64,000 nucleotides of DNA from an uncultured Verrucomicrobiota bacterium (GTDB lineage: Bacteria > Verrucomicrobiota > Verrucomicrobiia > Limisphaerales > UBA9464): positions 372,001-436,000 of the forward strand of contig CAIVQH010000060.1 in NCBI GenBank assembly GCA_903907995.1. Direction: 5' to 3'. How positions within the stretch are numbered: position 1 is the first letter of the stretch; each line of letters opens with the position of its first letter. The position numbers and the translations under genes are program-made. Positions 48,644 to 57,340 of this stretch are shown one piece after another. The notes below the pieces were generated by a model, which did not search any database, was not told where the DNA came from, and was given only the letters and a program-made list of their open reading frames with translations.

Positions 48644-50992
48644 CTACTGCGGACGCGGGATGCCAAAGTGGTGCAACACATTGCGCATCAGGGCCTGAAA
48701 TCGAGCGTCCGCGTGCAGCGCCCAGCCCGAACCAATGCTGCCGGCATTGAATATCCGTCCGCCTTCCGGGCGCTCCCACCAGATCATTTCTCCGCCCTGA
48801 TCGGTCTTGGGCCGGATGGGCCGGAAGAAGTAGTCGAACGCCGCCCCACCCTCTTTCCAGGGCACGACGCCATTGGCCAGGCTGGTTATCCCAGACGGAT
48901 CGGCGGGCACGGAACCGCCCTGCGGGTTGGGCTCCTCCTGCATGGCCGCCAAGGTGGAGAGACGGATGTCGAACTCGTGGCCGTTCGCCAGGGTGGTTCC
49001 ATCCGGGGCCACACCGAACGGGTCACCGGCTTTCAGCCCCGTCTCTTCGGGTTGGTGAAAGAGGAAATGATCCGTGCCTGTCGCGAGGTAGGGGCCAAAG
49101 TTTTTCGGATTTCCCTGGTTGTTCCAGCCAAGCGTTTCCAGCCCGGTATAGTGCCATCCCGGATGCCCGCAATCCCGCAACAGGCCACCGCGCTGGCCGT
49201 CGTGACTGTGCCAGCATTCGCCGCGGTGATCGGATTCGAGCTGGTGGCCGGGTGCGTCCACCTTGCGGCATTCCATCACACCGCAATCCGCATCGAAACT
49301 GACCCGCCAGAAGATCGAGTTGCCGGAGAGCACCACCAGGTTGCCGCCGCCCCTGAGAAAATCCCCAAGCCCCCGCAGCATGGGCAGCGACCAGTACTCG
49401 CTGTGCCCGTTCAGTACCACGACAAGATAGTCGCGCAGCAACGCCGGCTCCCGGTGCAGATCGTCGTCCGCGGCCACGTCAAAGCGGTAGCCCTCGCGGG
49501 TCAGCCAGTTCTGGGCGAACCGTTCCCCCCGCATCAGATGGCTGTAGCGGGTCGGTCCGCCATACAGCACATACGGCCCCGCCACCGGCCAGGGCATCCG
49601 CAGCCCGACCTGATACGTCCCCTGACCAGCCGCATGTCCCCGGTAGAGGCAGTAGGCGGGCGGATCGCCGGCGGCATTGGGCAGGCCACCGGTGCCGATC
49701 ACGGCGTGCTGTGACTCCGGCCATACTCCAAACGGTGCCCCATTGTAAGCCCGCCAGGTGTTCGTCGAGCACAGCACGAGCATCGGAGCCGGCTTTCGAC
49801 GCGCGGCGCGGCGGACAAGGAAGGTGAGGTCGTAAATCTGCGGCTTGCCCTGTCGCTCGTAACGGACGCGCGCGACGTAGATCCCGGGCTTCGCGTCCAC
49901 CGGCACTTTCCAGCGCAAGGTCTGTTCCCAGCGGCAGTCGAAAAGATCATCGGACGCGAACCGCAGCCCGTGGCCATGGTGGGCATCCCGCTCCGGATCG
50001 TAATCGCCAAAGCGTGGCACCGCCGGATTCATGGCCGGGCCGCCGATCATCCACGTTGCGTGATTGATGATGCGGCCATGTCGGGCGTGTCCGGATTCGT
50101 CGGCCACCCGTTCGCCGCGTTCCTCGGCAAAGGCCCAGCAGCCCAGCACTCCTCCTCCCGTTGCGGGCCGAAGCCCCTGTTCGGCGTGTCGCTGCCGGAT
50201 GGTCGCCGGCTCCAGCGCTTGGTCGTAGATCACGGCCATGGCCAAATCTCCGTCGAGAAAACGCAGCGTCTCACTGCGCTGTCCCATTGCACCGAGCCGG
50301 AGCGGATGCTTCCCCACCCGGAACGGCCCGGCAAACGACCAACTGCCCGCCTCCACGCCGTTCACCCAGATGCGTTTCGTCTGTCCATCCCAAGTGGCCA
50401 CGAGGTGATGCCATTCACCCCGCTTCAGCGTACCGGGCGCGGTGCGGTGGATCTCCACCTCGTCCGGTCCGACGCCATTCCCGAGGAAAAAGCCGACATA
50501 CCCGTCCTTGCCAATACCCAGCGCGAAGCCCTCGTCGCTTTCCTTGTCTTCCTGGGTGATGAGCCCGGCCAAGGCGGCGACCGACCAGGGCCGCACCCAG
50601 CATTCCAGGCTCAACGCGCGCGGGGAGCCGGTGAGTCGCTTCGGAATGTGGACGTACGATCCGGGGTGAATCGGCTGCACCCGGGCCGGAAATTCGCCGG
50701 CGTCCTGGAGCAAATCGTCACCCGCCGGATCATCAATGGTTTGCCCCAGCCGGTAGAAGCCCACGCGGTAGGGCTGATCACTCGACAGGTGAAACGCGAG
50801 GGTTTGGCCCGCCGCCACGCTGTGCCGGGCGGGATAGCCATGCACGCCAGCCACCACCAACGGTTTGTGCGCCGGAATCCCCGGATAAACGCTCCCCTCC
50901 GTAGCCGCTGCAACCCCGGACGGGGAGGCCACGAGGCCCACTGTCCCCGCCGCCGTCAGCCTGAGAAAGTCGCGTCGGCTCGTCGTGTTCAT
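48644..50992 (-). CDS. Tat-exported protein: LamG domain plus N,N-dimethylformamidase-like domain
   Basis: 782 residues. Tat signal SRRDFLRLTAAGTVGLVA. Domains: N-terminal beta region (VVAGVHGYPARHSVAAGQTL), a LamG/concanavalin-like lectin domain ~110-270 (LSLECWVRPWSVAALAGLIT, GEWHHLVATWDGQTKRIWVN), and a C-terminal part (LVLCSTNTWRAYN, HSEYWSLPMLRGLGDFLRGG, NLVVLSGNSIFWRV, FNAGSIGSGWAL) that matches the large subunit of N,N-dimethylformamidase. In that enzyme it binds iron and cleaves amide bonds. Whether this protein is an amidase or a surface carbohydrate-active protein is open; the signal indicates export. The Cys-rich piece CGVMECRKVD is unusual. Confidence 0.82.
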   Translation of the reverse strand: MNTTSRRDFLRLTAAGTVGLVASPSGVAAATEGSVYPGIPAHKPLVVAGVHGYPARHSVAAGQTLAFHLSSDQPYRVGFYRLGQTIDDPAGDDLLQDAGEFPARVQPIHPGSYVHIPKRLTGSPRALSLECWVRPWSVAALAGLITQEDKESDEGFALGIGKDGYVGFFLGNGVGPDEVEIHRTAPGTLKRGEWHHLVATWDGQTKRIWVNGVEAGSWSFAGPFRVGKHPLRLGAMGQRSETLRFLDGDLAMAVIYDQALEPATIRQRHAEQGLRPATGGGVLGCWAFAEERGERVADESGHARHGRIINHATWMIGGPAMNPAVPRFGDYDPERDAHHGHGLRFASDDLFDCRWEQTLRWKVPVDAKPGIYVARVRYERQGKPQIYDLTFLVRRAARRKPAPMLVLCSTNTWRAYNGAPFGVWPESQHAVIGTGGLPNAAGDPPAYCLYRGHAAGQGTYQVGLRMPWPVAGPYVLYGGPTRYSHLMRGERFAQNWLTREGYRFDVAADDDLHREPALLRDYLVVVLNGHSEYWSLPMLRGLGDFLRGGGNLVVLSGNSIFWRVSFDADCGVMECRKVDAPGHQLESDHRGECWHSHDGQRGGLLRDCGHPGWHYTGLETLGWNNQGNPKNFGPYLATGTDHFLFHQPEETGLKAGDPFGVAPDGTTLANGHEFDIRLSTLAAMQEEPNPQGGSVPADPSGITSLANGVVPWKEGGAAFDYFFRPIRPKTDQGGEMIWWERPEGGRIFNAGSIGSGWALHADARFQALMRNVLHHFGIPRPQ

Positions 50993-51115
50993 GCGTGTGC
51001 GGGAAGGCTGACAAAGCCGTTCCCTCCTCGCGAGCGGTTTTCAGACGGTGCCGCCACGAAGTGCGGTCACCGCCTTGCGCCGTTTTTACCGTCCGACGCA
51101 CGGAGCTGGCCGCGC

Positions 51116-51811
51116 TCAGATTCCGACCGTATCGATCTGCTCGTAGGCGGCATTGAGCCACATCTTGACGCGCTGACGCTCCAGCAGGCCGAGGCCCTTG
51201 CTGTCGGAATCGCTCTTGTGCTTGGCGGCCCAGAAGTTGGTGCTGCCCGCATCGATCTTGGCAATCACCGGCTCGTGCAGCTTTTTCAGGGTGACGATCT
51301 TCGCGTTCAAGGCCAGGGCACGGTCCTTTTCGCCGGACTCGGTGAAGAGCGGGAAGCTCTCCCCGCGCAGCTGGTTCAGCACGATCACGTAGTTGAGCCG
51401 GGCGCCGAAGCGATCGAAAAGCTTCTTCAGCAGGTCCACGGAATCCTTGCCGGAATCCATTACATGCCAGTAGCAGAGCGTGATGCCGAGTTCGGCGGCC
51501 GCCTCGAGCACGCCCGATTCATCCATCCATTTCACGAGCGCCTCATGCGTCTGCGCGGCCAGATCGACCAGCACCCGCTTCTCTGGGTTCGCCGCCGCCG
51601 TCTCCACGATGGAGTCGAGGCTTTCGTAGCTGTCCACCACGATCGGCGAGGCGAACTGCCCGTAGAAGCGCATCAGCGCGCCATGCGAGCGGTCCGTGTC
51701 AAAGCCGAGGAGCGGGATGTTGTGGTCGATCAGGTACTGGGCAACGACCCGGGCGACGACAGATTTGCCGACGCCGCCTTTTTCGCCGCCGATGAGATGA
51801 ATGTTGGCCAT
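51116..51811 (-). CDS. ParA/MinD-like P-loop ATPase
   Basis: 231 residues. N-terminal deviant Walker A GGEKGGVGKSVVARVVAQYL (Lys11, Lys16) and Walker-like LLGFDTDRSHG; RVLVDLAAQTHEAL fits switch II. Similar orphan ATPases occur as mobilisation or partition proteins and in conjugation modules, but here no ParB, relaxase or parS-like repeats are seen within several kb. The C-terminal region with KHKSDSDSKGLGLLERQRVK is charged. No signal or membrane segment. Function unassigned; perhaps positions a large cytosolic complex. Confidence 0.85.
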   Translation of the reverse strand: MANIHLIGGEKGGVGKSVVARVVAQYLIDHNIPLLGFDTDRSHGALMRFYGQFASPIVVDSYESLDSIVETAAANPEKRVLVDLAAQTHEALVKWMDESGVLEAAAELGITLCYWHVMDSGKDSVDLLKKLFDRFGARLNYVIVLNQLRGESFPLFTESGEKDRALALNAKIVTLKKLHEPVIAKIDAGSTNFWAAKHKSDSDSKGLGLLERQRVKMWLNAAYEQIDTVGI

Positions 51812-52005
51812 AAATCAGTTCAAGAATTCGAGTTCAGTTCAAAAAGAGGAAATGACCCGGCTGCCTTTGGGTTACGGCAACCGCGCCTTGGGAAAGGGTA
51901 GTCAGGGCGTCCGAAAATGCGCCAAACAAATAGCGTTCGAGCCGATGATCAGGTCAAAAGCCTGACTTCCGCGGGGCGATTTTCCTCGGAAAACCTCACC
52001 CGTCG

Positions 52006-53292
52006 CTACCACCGCTGACGCGGCGGGCCGGAGCGCTGCTGCGACTGGCCGCCACCACCGCCTCCGCCGCCACCGCGTTGCGGCGGGCGTCCCTGCCCCT
52101 GCCCCCGCCCCTGCTGCGGCGGCCGACGATCACCGTCACCTCCGGCTGGGGCCGACGCAGAGTAGTCGAAGCCTTCCGCCCGCTTGCGGACGATCCCGCG
52201 CCCGATGAAGCGCTCCAACGAGCGCAATTCACCCTGGTCCTCCGGCGTGACAAAGCTGATGGCGTCGCCCACGGCGTGCGCCCGACCGGTACGACCGATC
52301 CGGTGAACATAATCCTCCGCGTGCATCGGGAAATCGTAGTTCACCACATGCGAAATGCCGTCCACGTCGATGCCACGCGCAGCGATATCCGTCGCGACCA
52401 GCACGCGCACCGCACCCGATTTAAAATCCTTCAGCGCCTTCAGCCGCTGATTCTGCGAGCGGTTGGAATGCAGCGTCGCCGTGCGGATGCCCTTTTGCTC
52501 CAGCTGCCGCGCGATGCGGTCTGCTCCGTGCTTCATGCGTGAGAAGACGAGCACCATGTCCATCTGCGGATCGCGCAGCAGGTGATGCAACAACGCCGGC
52601 TTCAGGTGCTTGGGCACCTCATAGACGAGCTGGGTGACGGTCTCGGCGGGGTTCGAGCGGCGGCCGATCTGGATCGTCTTCGGATTGCGCTGAAACTCAT
52701 GCGTCAACGATTCGATCTCCGACGAAAGGGTCGCGGAAAAGAGCAGGGTCTGCCGTTGCTTCGGCAGTCGGCGGACAACCTGCCGGATCGAAGGCAGGAA
52801 GCCCATGTCCAGCATCCGGTCCGCCTCATCCAGCACCAGGAACTGCAAACCGGAAAAATCCGCGTAATTCCGGTCCATGAGGTCCAGCAGCCGTCCCGGG
52901 CACGCGATGACCACATCGGTCGAGGCCCGCAACGCGCGGATTTGCGGCTGCTCGCCCACGCCGCCGAAGACGGTGGCCATCGTGAGCGGCAAATGCTTGG
53001 CATAGGCGCGCACGTTTTCCTCGATCTGGACGACCAGTTCCCGCGTGGGCGCGATGACCAGCACCCGGGTGCCCCGGCGGCCACCGGCAGCCAGGTTGGC
53101 GGCGAGTTTCGTCAGGATGGGCAGCGTAAATGCCGCCGTCTTGCCGGTGCCCGTCTGGGCGATGCCGATGAGGTCCTGCCCGGCAATGATGGGCGGGATG
53201 GCGGCGGTCTGAATGGGGGTGGGCTCGGTGTAGCCGGCTTCCTGCACGGCCTGCAAAATTTTGGCGTCGAGACCCAGATTACGAAATGACAT
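52006..53292 (-). CDS. rhlE: DEAD-box RNA helicase RhlE
   Basis: 428 residues. MSFRNLGLDAKILQAVQEAG with Q motif (PTPIQTAAIP), Walker A AQTGTGKT, APTRELVVQI, CPGRLLDL, DEAD in LVLDEADRMLDMGF, SATLSSEIESL, ARGIDVDGISHVVNYD and HRIGRTGRA. The tail (~380-428) is Gly/Gln/Arg/Pro-rich with a nine-glycine run, an RNA-binding RGG-like region. It unwinds short duplexes in RNA decay and ribosome assembly. Gene is monocistronic, in the same direction as the ParA-like gene downstream, 194 bases away. Confidence 0.95.
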   Translation of the reverse strand: MSFRNLGLDAKILQAVQEAGYTEPTPIQTAAIPPIIAGQDLIGIAQTGTGKTAAFTLPILTKLAANLAAGGRRGTRVLVIAPTRELVVQIEENVRAYAKHLPLTMATVFGGVGEQPQIRALRASTDVVIACPGRLLDLMDRNYADFSGLQFLVLDEADRMLDMGFLPSIRQVVRRLPKQRQTLLFSATLSSEIESLTHEFQRNPKTIQIGRRSNPAETVTQLVYEVPKHLKPALLHHLLRDPQMDMVLVFSRMKHGADRIARQLEQKGIRTATLHSNRSQNQRLKALKDFKSGAVRVLVATDIAARGIDVDGISHVVNYDFPMHAEDYVHRIGRTGRAHAVGDAISFVTPEDQGELRSLERFIGRGIVRKRAEGFDYSASAPAGGDGDRRPPQQGRGQGQGRPPQRGGGGGGGGGQSQQRSGPPRQRW

Positions 53293-53583
53293 TGAGGGGC
53301 AAGGGTAGCCAGAAGCGGCGCGATAGCACGCCCCAAACGCATTTTTGCCGGGGTCAGCTCCCTGCCCCGCACCTTCCGTCAGAGCCGGATTTGACCAACC
53401 TCACCGTTGGCCTAGGAGAGGCAGAAATTAGCGTTTTAAAAGGCATTTTCGCGTATTTTAGTAGCGCCAGCCGAGCCTTGCTCCCTACCCCGGTCCTACT
53501 CCGTTTCCGGCACTTCTCAGGCCGGCCCCTAGCTCTGGCTGGATTGCGCTTTCAGGCATGATTCTGGGCATTTTATCACCGCA

Positions 53584-53790
53584 ATGAACGACACGCTCAA
53601 CACGAAGACGGAACTACCGGTGATGGAACTGCGCGAGACGCTGCGCCGCTTCACCTGGCTGGTGGGCATGCTCGCCGTGATCGCCACGGTGGCCGTGCTC
53701 GCCCACGAACCCTTTGGCCGCATGATCGAGCAGCGCCAGGAAGCCGGCCGCCCGGTCTCCGTCACCGGCACGATGCTGGCCCAGCGCTGA
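53584..53790 (+). CDS. Small single-pass membrane protein
   Basis: 68 residues. Charged start MNDTLNTKTELPVMELRETL, one helix FTWLVGMLAVIATVAVLAHE (~28-47) and a short C-terminal tail FGRMIEQRQEAGRPVSVTG. Good evidence for a real gene: a purine-poor AT-rich region before it that could hold a promoter and a very strong terminator after it. No family recognised. About 290 bases of divergent spacer separate it from rhlE. Confidence 0.7.
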   Translation: MNDTLNTKTELPVMELRETLRRFTWLVGMLAVIATVAVLAHEPFGRMIEQRQEAGRPVSVTGTMLAQR

Positions 53791-53815
53791 TCCGCCAACG
53801 ACTTTCAAACGAAGC

Positions 53816-53841
53816 AAGGCCGGAGGATGTCCTCCGGCCTT
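53816..53841 (+). terminator. Strong intrinsic terminator
   Basis: AAGGCCGGAGGA (53816-53827) pairs with TCCTCCGGCCTT (53830-53841), a 12-bp stem with a tiny loop, followed by TTTCTTTG. Lies 26 bases after the stop of the 68-residue membrane protein and just before the 3' end of the YodC-like gene on the other strand, so it may serve both. Confidence 0.88.
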
Positions 53842-53876
53842 TTTCTTTGTGTTCAAACCAAACTCCTGCAGGCCGC

Positions 53877-54146
53877 TCAGGCCAGCGGGATAGCTACCGG
53901 TTCGAGCAGTTCGGCGCTAAAGGGCTCCACTTTGAGTTCCAGCCCTTCGTACCAGATGCAGACGAGATCACCGTCGGAAAATCCCCGCAGCCGAAGCGAT
54001 TGATCCACCGTCACAAGGATCGGAGGCTCCTGCACCTGACCGATCGTGTGATGCACCGTCATCACCGGTCCACCCGACTTCAGCCGTACGAGCTCGTCAG
54101 GTTTGAACCGGCAAGGCACCGGTACTTTTTGGGCCTCGGCGGTCAT
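53877..54146 (-). CDS. YodC/DUF2158-like small protein
   Basis: 89 residues from ATG 54146, chosen because this ATG overlaps the stop of the upstream gene (ATGA). FKPDELVRLKSGGPVMTVHH is the DUF2158 signature, and LVCIWYEGLELKVEPF follows. Proteins of this type are small beta proteins of unknown role. No signal or cysteine motif except one Cys near VPVPCRF. Co-translated with the zinc-ribbon membrane protein upstream. Confidence 0.8.
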   Translation of the reverse strand: MTAEAQKVPVPCRFKPDELVRLKSGGPVMTVHHTIGQVQEPPILVTVDQSLRLRGFSDGDLVCIWYEGLELKVEPFSAELLEPVAIPLA

Positions 54147-54346
54147 CGCAAGTGGTGAAAAGCCCACGCTAAGAGGCTCAGCAGCAAGCCCAGAGCGATG
54201 AGGGTGCCCCGAAGTTTGCCCAACTCCTGTCGCAGCGTACTCCAACGCCCGGTATCATCCAACCAGCGCTCACAGGCCGGGCAAATCGACGAATCGCGAG
54301 CCACCAAGGAACGGCAATGGACGCAGCTTTTTTTAGTCCAGAACAT
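54143..54346 (-). CDS. Small zinc-ribbon membrane protein
   Basis: 67 residues. MFWTKKSCVHCRSLVARDSS and ICPACERWLDD form a CxxC...CxxC zinc ribbon; LRGTLIALGLLLSLLAWAFH is a C-terminal membrane helix. Start at 54346 preceded by an AT-rich region likely to be a promoter. Its stop overlaps the start of the YodC-like gene by 4 bases, arguing that both are real and act together. Similar zinc-ribbon plus helix proteins are common but uncharacterised. Confidence 0.72.
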   Translation of the reverse strand: MFWTKKSCVHCRSLVARDSSICPACERWLDDTGRWSTLRQELGKLRGTLIALGLLLSLLAWAFHHLR

Positions 54347-54617
54347 TGTTGGTGAGAGATCGATTCCTAGTAATATTTCCTATTACCTGTTAGCCAAATT
54401 ATTAGCTTATCAATCTCAAGCGTCAACCTGTTTCCCCCTCAGGTTCAGCAAGATAACGATTCTCGATAAAAGGCGGATGCAAGCCGGGGAGCGCATGCTT
54501 GAAGCCTGAGACTGTAATCGTCCATGCAACCCGCTCCCTGCTTGAGAACTGTGGAAGATGGGCAGCAGTGGAGCTTTATTCTGCTTTTCGCCCGTGAAAG
54601 CATGCTGACCATTGAAC
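54347..54617. promoter_or_regulatory. AT-rich divergent promoter region
   Basis: About 270 bases between the zinc-ribbon gene (minus) and the phosphoribosyltransferase gene (plus). The stretch 54365-54425 is markedly AT-rich in a GC-rich window and holds several TATAAT-like words on both strands, for example TAATATTT and TTATTAGC. No defined -35/-10 pair could be fixed with confidence. Confidence 0.35.
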
Positions 54618-55202
54618 ATGGTGTCGGACGACATTCTCAGCCTTTTGGCGGCGCGCCGGGGGCATTTTCGGCTGGAATCCGGCCATCACGGCGAGCTGTG
54701 GCTGGAACTGGAACGACTCTGCCTGCGTCCGGAACGGGTACGTCCCTTCGCCACGGAACTGGCCCGGCAACTGGTGGCCAATCGTGTAGAGGCCGTCTGC
54801 GGCCCGATGAACGAGGGCTCGTTCATCGCCCTGCTGGTGGCGGAGGCGATGGGCGTGGAATTCACCTACGCCGAACGGGTTCCCGCCACTGGGCGCACCG
54901 GGCTCTTCACGGTGGATTACCGCGTACCGGCTCCATTGCGCCCAATCCTGCGCGGACGCCGCGTGGCCATCGTCAACGACGTGATTAACGCCGGCTCCGC
55001 TGTGCGCGGCACCTATGCCGACCTGCTGGCGATCGGGGCAGTGCCGGTCACTCTTGCGTCGCTGGTCGTTCTGGGTGATTCCGCCGCCCGGCTCGCGGAC
55101 GGCTGGGGCATCCCGTTGGTAGCCCTGGCTCAGCAGGCCAACCCGTTGTGGGAACCAGCCGCCTGTCCGCTGTGTGCGGCTGGGGAGCCAGTGAGCCAGT
55201 GA
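54618..55202 (+). CDS. Orotate-phosphoribosyltransferase-like enzyme
   Basis: 194 residues from ATG 54618 (TTG 54612 would add two). Type I PRTase fold: GPMNEGSFIALLVAEAMG supplies the pyrophosphate loop and VAIVNDVINAGSAVRG the PRPP loop (Asn120-Asp121 rather than the usual two acids). The Lys-rich flexible loop of classic OPRTases, RKE-type, is not evident; the position holds YAERVPATGRTG. It may be a divergent PyrE or a PRTase acting on another base. It converges with purN with about 60 bases between. Confidence 0.7.
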   Translation: MVSDDILSLLAARRGHFRLESGHHGELWLELERLCLRPERVRPFATELARQLVANRVEAVCGPMNEGSFIALLVAEAMGVEFTYAERVPATGRTGLFTVDYRVPAPLRPILRGRRVAIVNDVINAGSAVRGTYADLLAIGAVPVTLASLVVLGDSAARLADGWGIPLVALAQQANPLWEPAACPLCAAGEPVSQ

Positions 55203-55261
55203 GAGAGCGGGATGCTTAGCCACCGGACGCGCGATCCTTTCTCACTTTCTGACTCACTCGC

Positions 55262-55897
55262 TCACGATCCGCCCGCAAACCCGGCCGTCAGCCGTCCCCT
55301 TACCTTCACTTCACCTCGGGCAATCGCGGCGATGGCGGCGGGGTACAGCTCACGTTCGGCCTGCTGGATGCGTTCATGCAGCGTCACCGCCGTATCGCCA
55401 TCGAGGACCGGCACCGCCCGCTGCCCGATGATTGCGCCGGTGTCGATGCCCTGATCCACGTAATGCACGGTGCAGCCCGTCACCTTCACCCCATAGTCGA
55501 GCGCCTGTTTCCAGGCGGCCAGACCGGGAAAGGAAGGCAGGAGCGACGGATGGATGTTCACCACGCGTCCCTCAAACGCCCGCAGAAACTCACCCTTGAG
55601 AATGCGCATGAAGCCGGCCAGCACGACGAGATCCACCTGCGCCTCCCGCAACGCGCCGATATAGGCGGCCTCGGCCGATTCATCGAGCTTGGTGCGGAAC
55701 GGCCCCGGGACGATATGGCGGAAGGGCAGCCCACGCTGGGCGGCGTGCTGAAGGATGCCTGCCTCAGCCACATCGCTGGCGACGAGGACTACCTCCGCCG
55801 ACACCTGCCCGGCAGCGATGGCATCGGCGATGGCGACAAAATTCGAGCCCTTGCCCGAACCGAGGACGCCGATACGCAGCGGTAAAGTTTGCGACAT
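55262..55897 (-). CDS. purN: Phosphoribosylglycinamide formyltransferase
   Basis: 211 residues from ATG 55897; upstream the frame is open but without homology. Transfers a formyl group from 10-formyl-THF to GAR in purine synthesis. [12 protein letters not shown] binds substrate; catalytic Asn114 and His116 in [14 protein letters not shown] and Asp152 in [10 protein letters not shown] correspond to N106, H108 and D144 of the Escherichia coli enzyme. Length is normal. The gene is divergent from hpnI across a spacer with short repeats and does not lie with purD (8392). Confidence 0.94.
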   Translation of the reverse strand: MSQTLPLRIGVLGSGKGSNFVAIADAIAAGQVSAEVVLVASDVAEAGILQHAAQRGLPFRHIVPGPFRTKLDESAEAAYIGALREAQVDLVVLAGFMRILKGEFLRAFEGRVVNIHPSLLPSFPGLAAWKQALDYGVKVTGCTVHYVDQGIDTGAIIGQRAVPVLDGDTAVTLHERIQQAERELYPAAIAAIARGEVKVRGRLTAGFAGGS

Positions 55898-55961
55898 GCG
55901 CGCAGAGTGACCCGATTCGCCCGACGGATGGAAGATGGCAGTTGGGCGCGGGGCGAGGCTG

Positions 55962-56074
55962 AGGAGACAGGAGACAAAATTCAGGAGACAGGAGTTGGCT
56001 GTTGAAGGCTGATTCCGCTCCATAACAGCCTGCGAGAGAGAGCCTGGTTTGCAGCTCCTGAATCCTGTCTCCTT
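55962..56074. repeat. Direct and inverted AGGAGACAGGA repeats in the purN-hpnI spacer
   Basis: AGGAGACAGGAG occurs at 55962-55973 and again at 55983-55994 (21-base period) and its inverse, TCCTGTCTCCT, at 56063-56073. The two orientations could pair as a hairpin or form an operator array between the divergent purN and hpnI genes. Whether the copies bind a regulator is unknown. Confidence 0.6.
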
Positions 56075-56108
56075 GCTTCCGGCACCGCCGGGCTGCGACA
56101 ACTCGCGC

Positions 56109-57269
56109 GTGTTGCTTTGTTGGATTTTCGGAATCCTCGCCCTGATCAGCGTCGTTACTGGCGTGTGGCAGTTTGTCGCGGCGATGCGTTTCCCGCTGCA
56201 CCGGCGCGTGACGGACAAGTCGTTCGCGCCGGGCGTGACGCTGCTCAAATCGCTCAAGGGCTGCGACGACCACACCCGCGACTGCCTGCGGAGCTGGTTC
56301 ACCCAGGATTATGCGGGCCCGGTGCAGATTCTCTTCGCCGTGCAGAACGCCGCTGACCCCGTTTGTGAGGTCGTGCGCTCGTTGCAGCAGGAATTTCCGC
56401 AGGCCGACGTGCGGCTCGAAATCGTCTCCACGCTCCTCGGGGCCAACGCCAAGGTCTCGAAGCTCGCCCACCTCGAATCGCTCGTGGTGCACGAAATCGT
56501 CATCATCAGCGATGCCGACGTGAAGATACCGGCGGACCTGCTCACCAACATCGTCGCTCCGCTGCGTGATCCAAAAGTGGGATTAGTGAACTGCTTTTAC
56601 CGGCTGGCCAACCCCACCACGGCGGCCATGCGGTGGGAAGCCGTGGCGATCAATGCCGATTTCTGGAGCCAGGTGCTCCAATCCCGCACGCTCCAGCCGC
56701 AGGATTTCGCGCTCGGCGCGGCGATGGCACTCCCGACGGCCCGACTCGTGGAAATCGGCGGCTTTCGCGCGCTGGTGGATTATCTGGCGGATGACTATCA
56801 GCTAGGCAACCGCATCGCGAAGAGGGGCTACCGCATCGAACTGTGCCCGGTAGTCGTCGAATGCTGGGACCCGCCGATGGGCTGGAAACAAGTATGGGCC
56901 CACCAGCTGCGCTGGGCCCGGACCATCCGGGTCTGCCAGCCGGCGCCGTTCGCGGCGAGCATCCTGAGCAATCAGGGACTCTGGCTGGTCCTCTTCGGCC
57001 TCGTCAGTATCGGGCGGTTGGATGGCGAGGTCTCGGTTGGCACCGATGCATTGTTGATCGCCGCGCTGGTTTGGCGCGTGCTGCAAGTGCGCCAGCTGGT
57101 GATCCAGCTGGGCTTCAGCCAAAGGTTTCCGTCGCTCGCCGATGTGGTTCTGCTGAAGGATCTCCTCAACGCCGCCATCTGGGCGGCAGCCTTGTTTGGC
57201 AACACCGTTGTCTGGCGTGGCGTCACCTACCGCGTCGGTCGCGATGGCAAGCTCACACGCCTCATCTAG
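56109..57269 (+). CDS. hpnI: Hopanoid glycosyltransferase HpnI
   Basis: 386 residues from GTG 56109; TTG 56049 would add 20 residues in repeat DNA. Opens with a membrane helix ([20 protein letters not shown]), then a GT-A (ceramide glucosyltransferase-like) domain: [46 protein letters not shown] with [36 protein letters not shown] and [16 protein letters not shown]. The [15 protein letters not shown] block is characteristic of HpnI, which adds GlcNAc to bacteriohopanetetrol before HpnK and HpnJ act. Two C-terminal helices keep it in the membrane. Confidence 0.85.
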   Translation: MLLCWIFGILALISVVTGVWQFVAAMRFPLHRRVTDKSFAPGVTLLKSLKGCDDHTRDCLRSWFTQDYAGPVQILFAVQNAADPVCEVVRSLQQEFPQADVRLEIVSTLLGANAKVSKLAHLESLVVHEIVIISDADVKIPADLLTNIVAPLRDPKVGLVNCFYRLANPTTAAMRWEAVAINADFWSQVLQSRTLQPQDFALGAAMALPTARLVEIGGFRALVDYLADDYQLGNRIAKRGYRIELCPVVVECWDPPMGWKQVWAHQLRWARTIRVCQPAPFAASILSNQGLWLVLFGLVSIGRLDGEVSVGTDALLIAALVWRVLQVRQLVIQLGFSQRFPSLADVVLLKDLLNAAIWAAALFGNTVVWRGVTYRVGRDGKLTRLI

Positions 57270-57340
57270 GTGCCAGCGGTCATTTTTTCAGTTCAGGCTC
57301 GCATTGGCGACCCACCCCTCTATGGGCTATGCTTCACCCG

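Noticed and set aside
51116-51811. ParA-like gene as sign of a plasmid or integrated element
   Set aside because: No relaxase, replication protein, integrase or attachment repeats nearby; it lies among housekeeping genes with the same composition.
49970-51901. 643-codon open frame on the plus strand
   Set aside because: Antisense to the Tat-LamG protein and ParA-like gene, both of which have clear motifs; the peptide lacks any recognisable domain.
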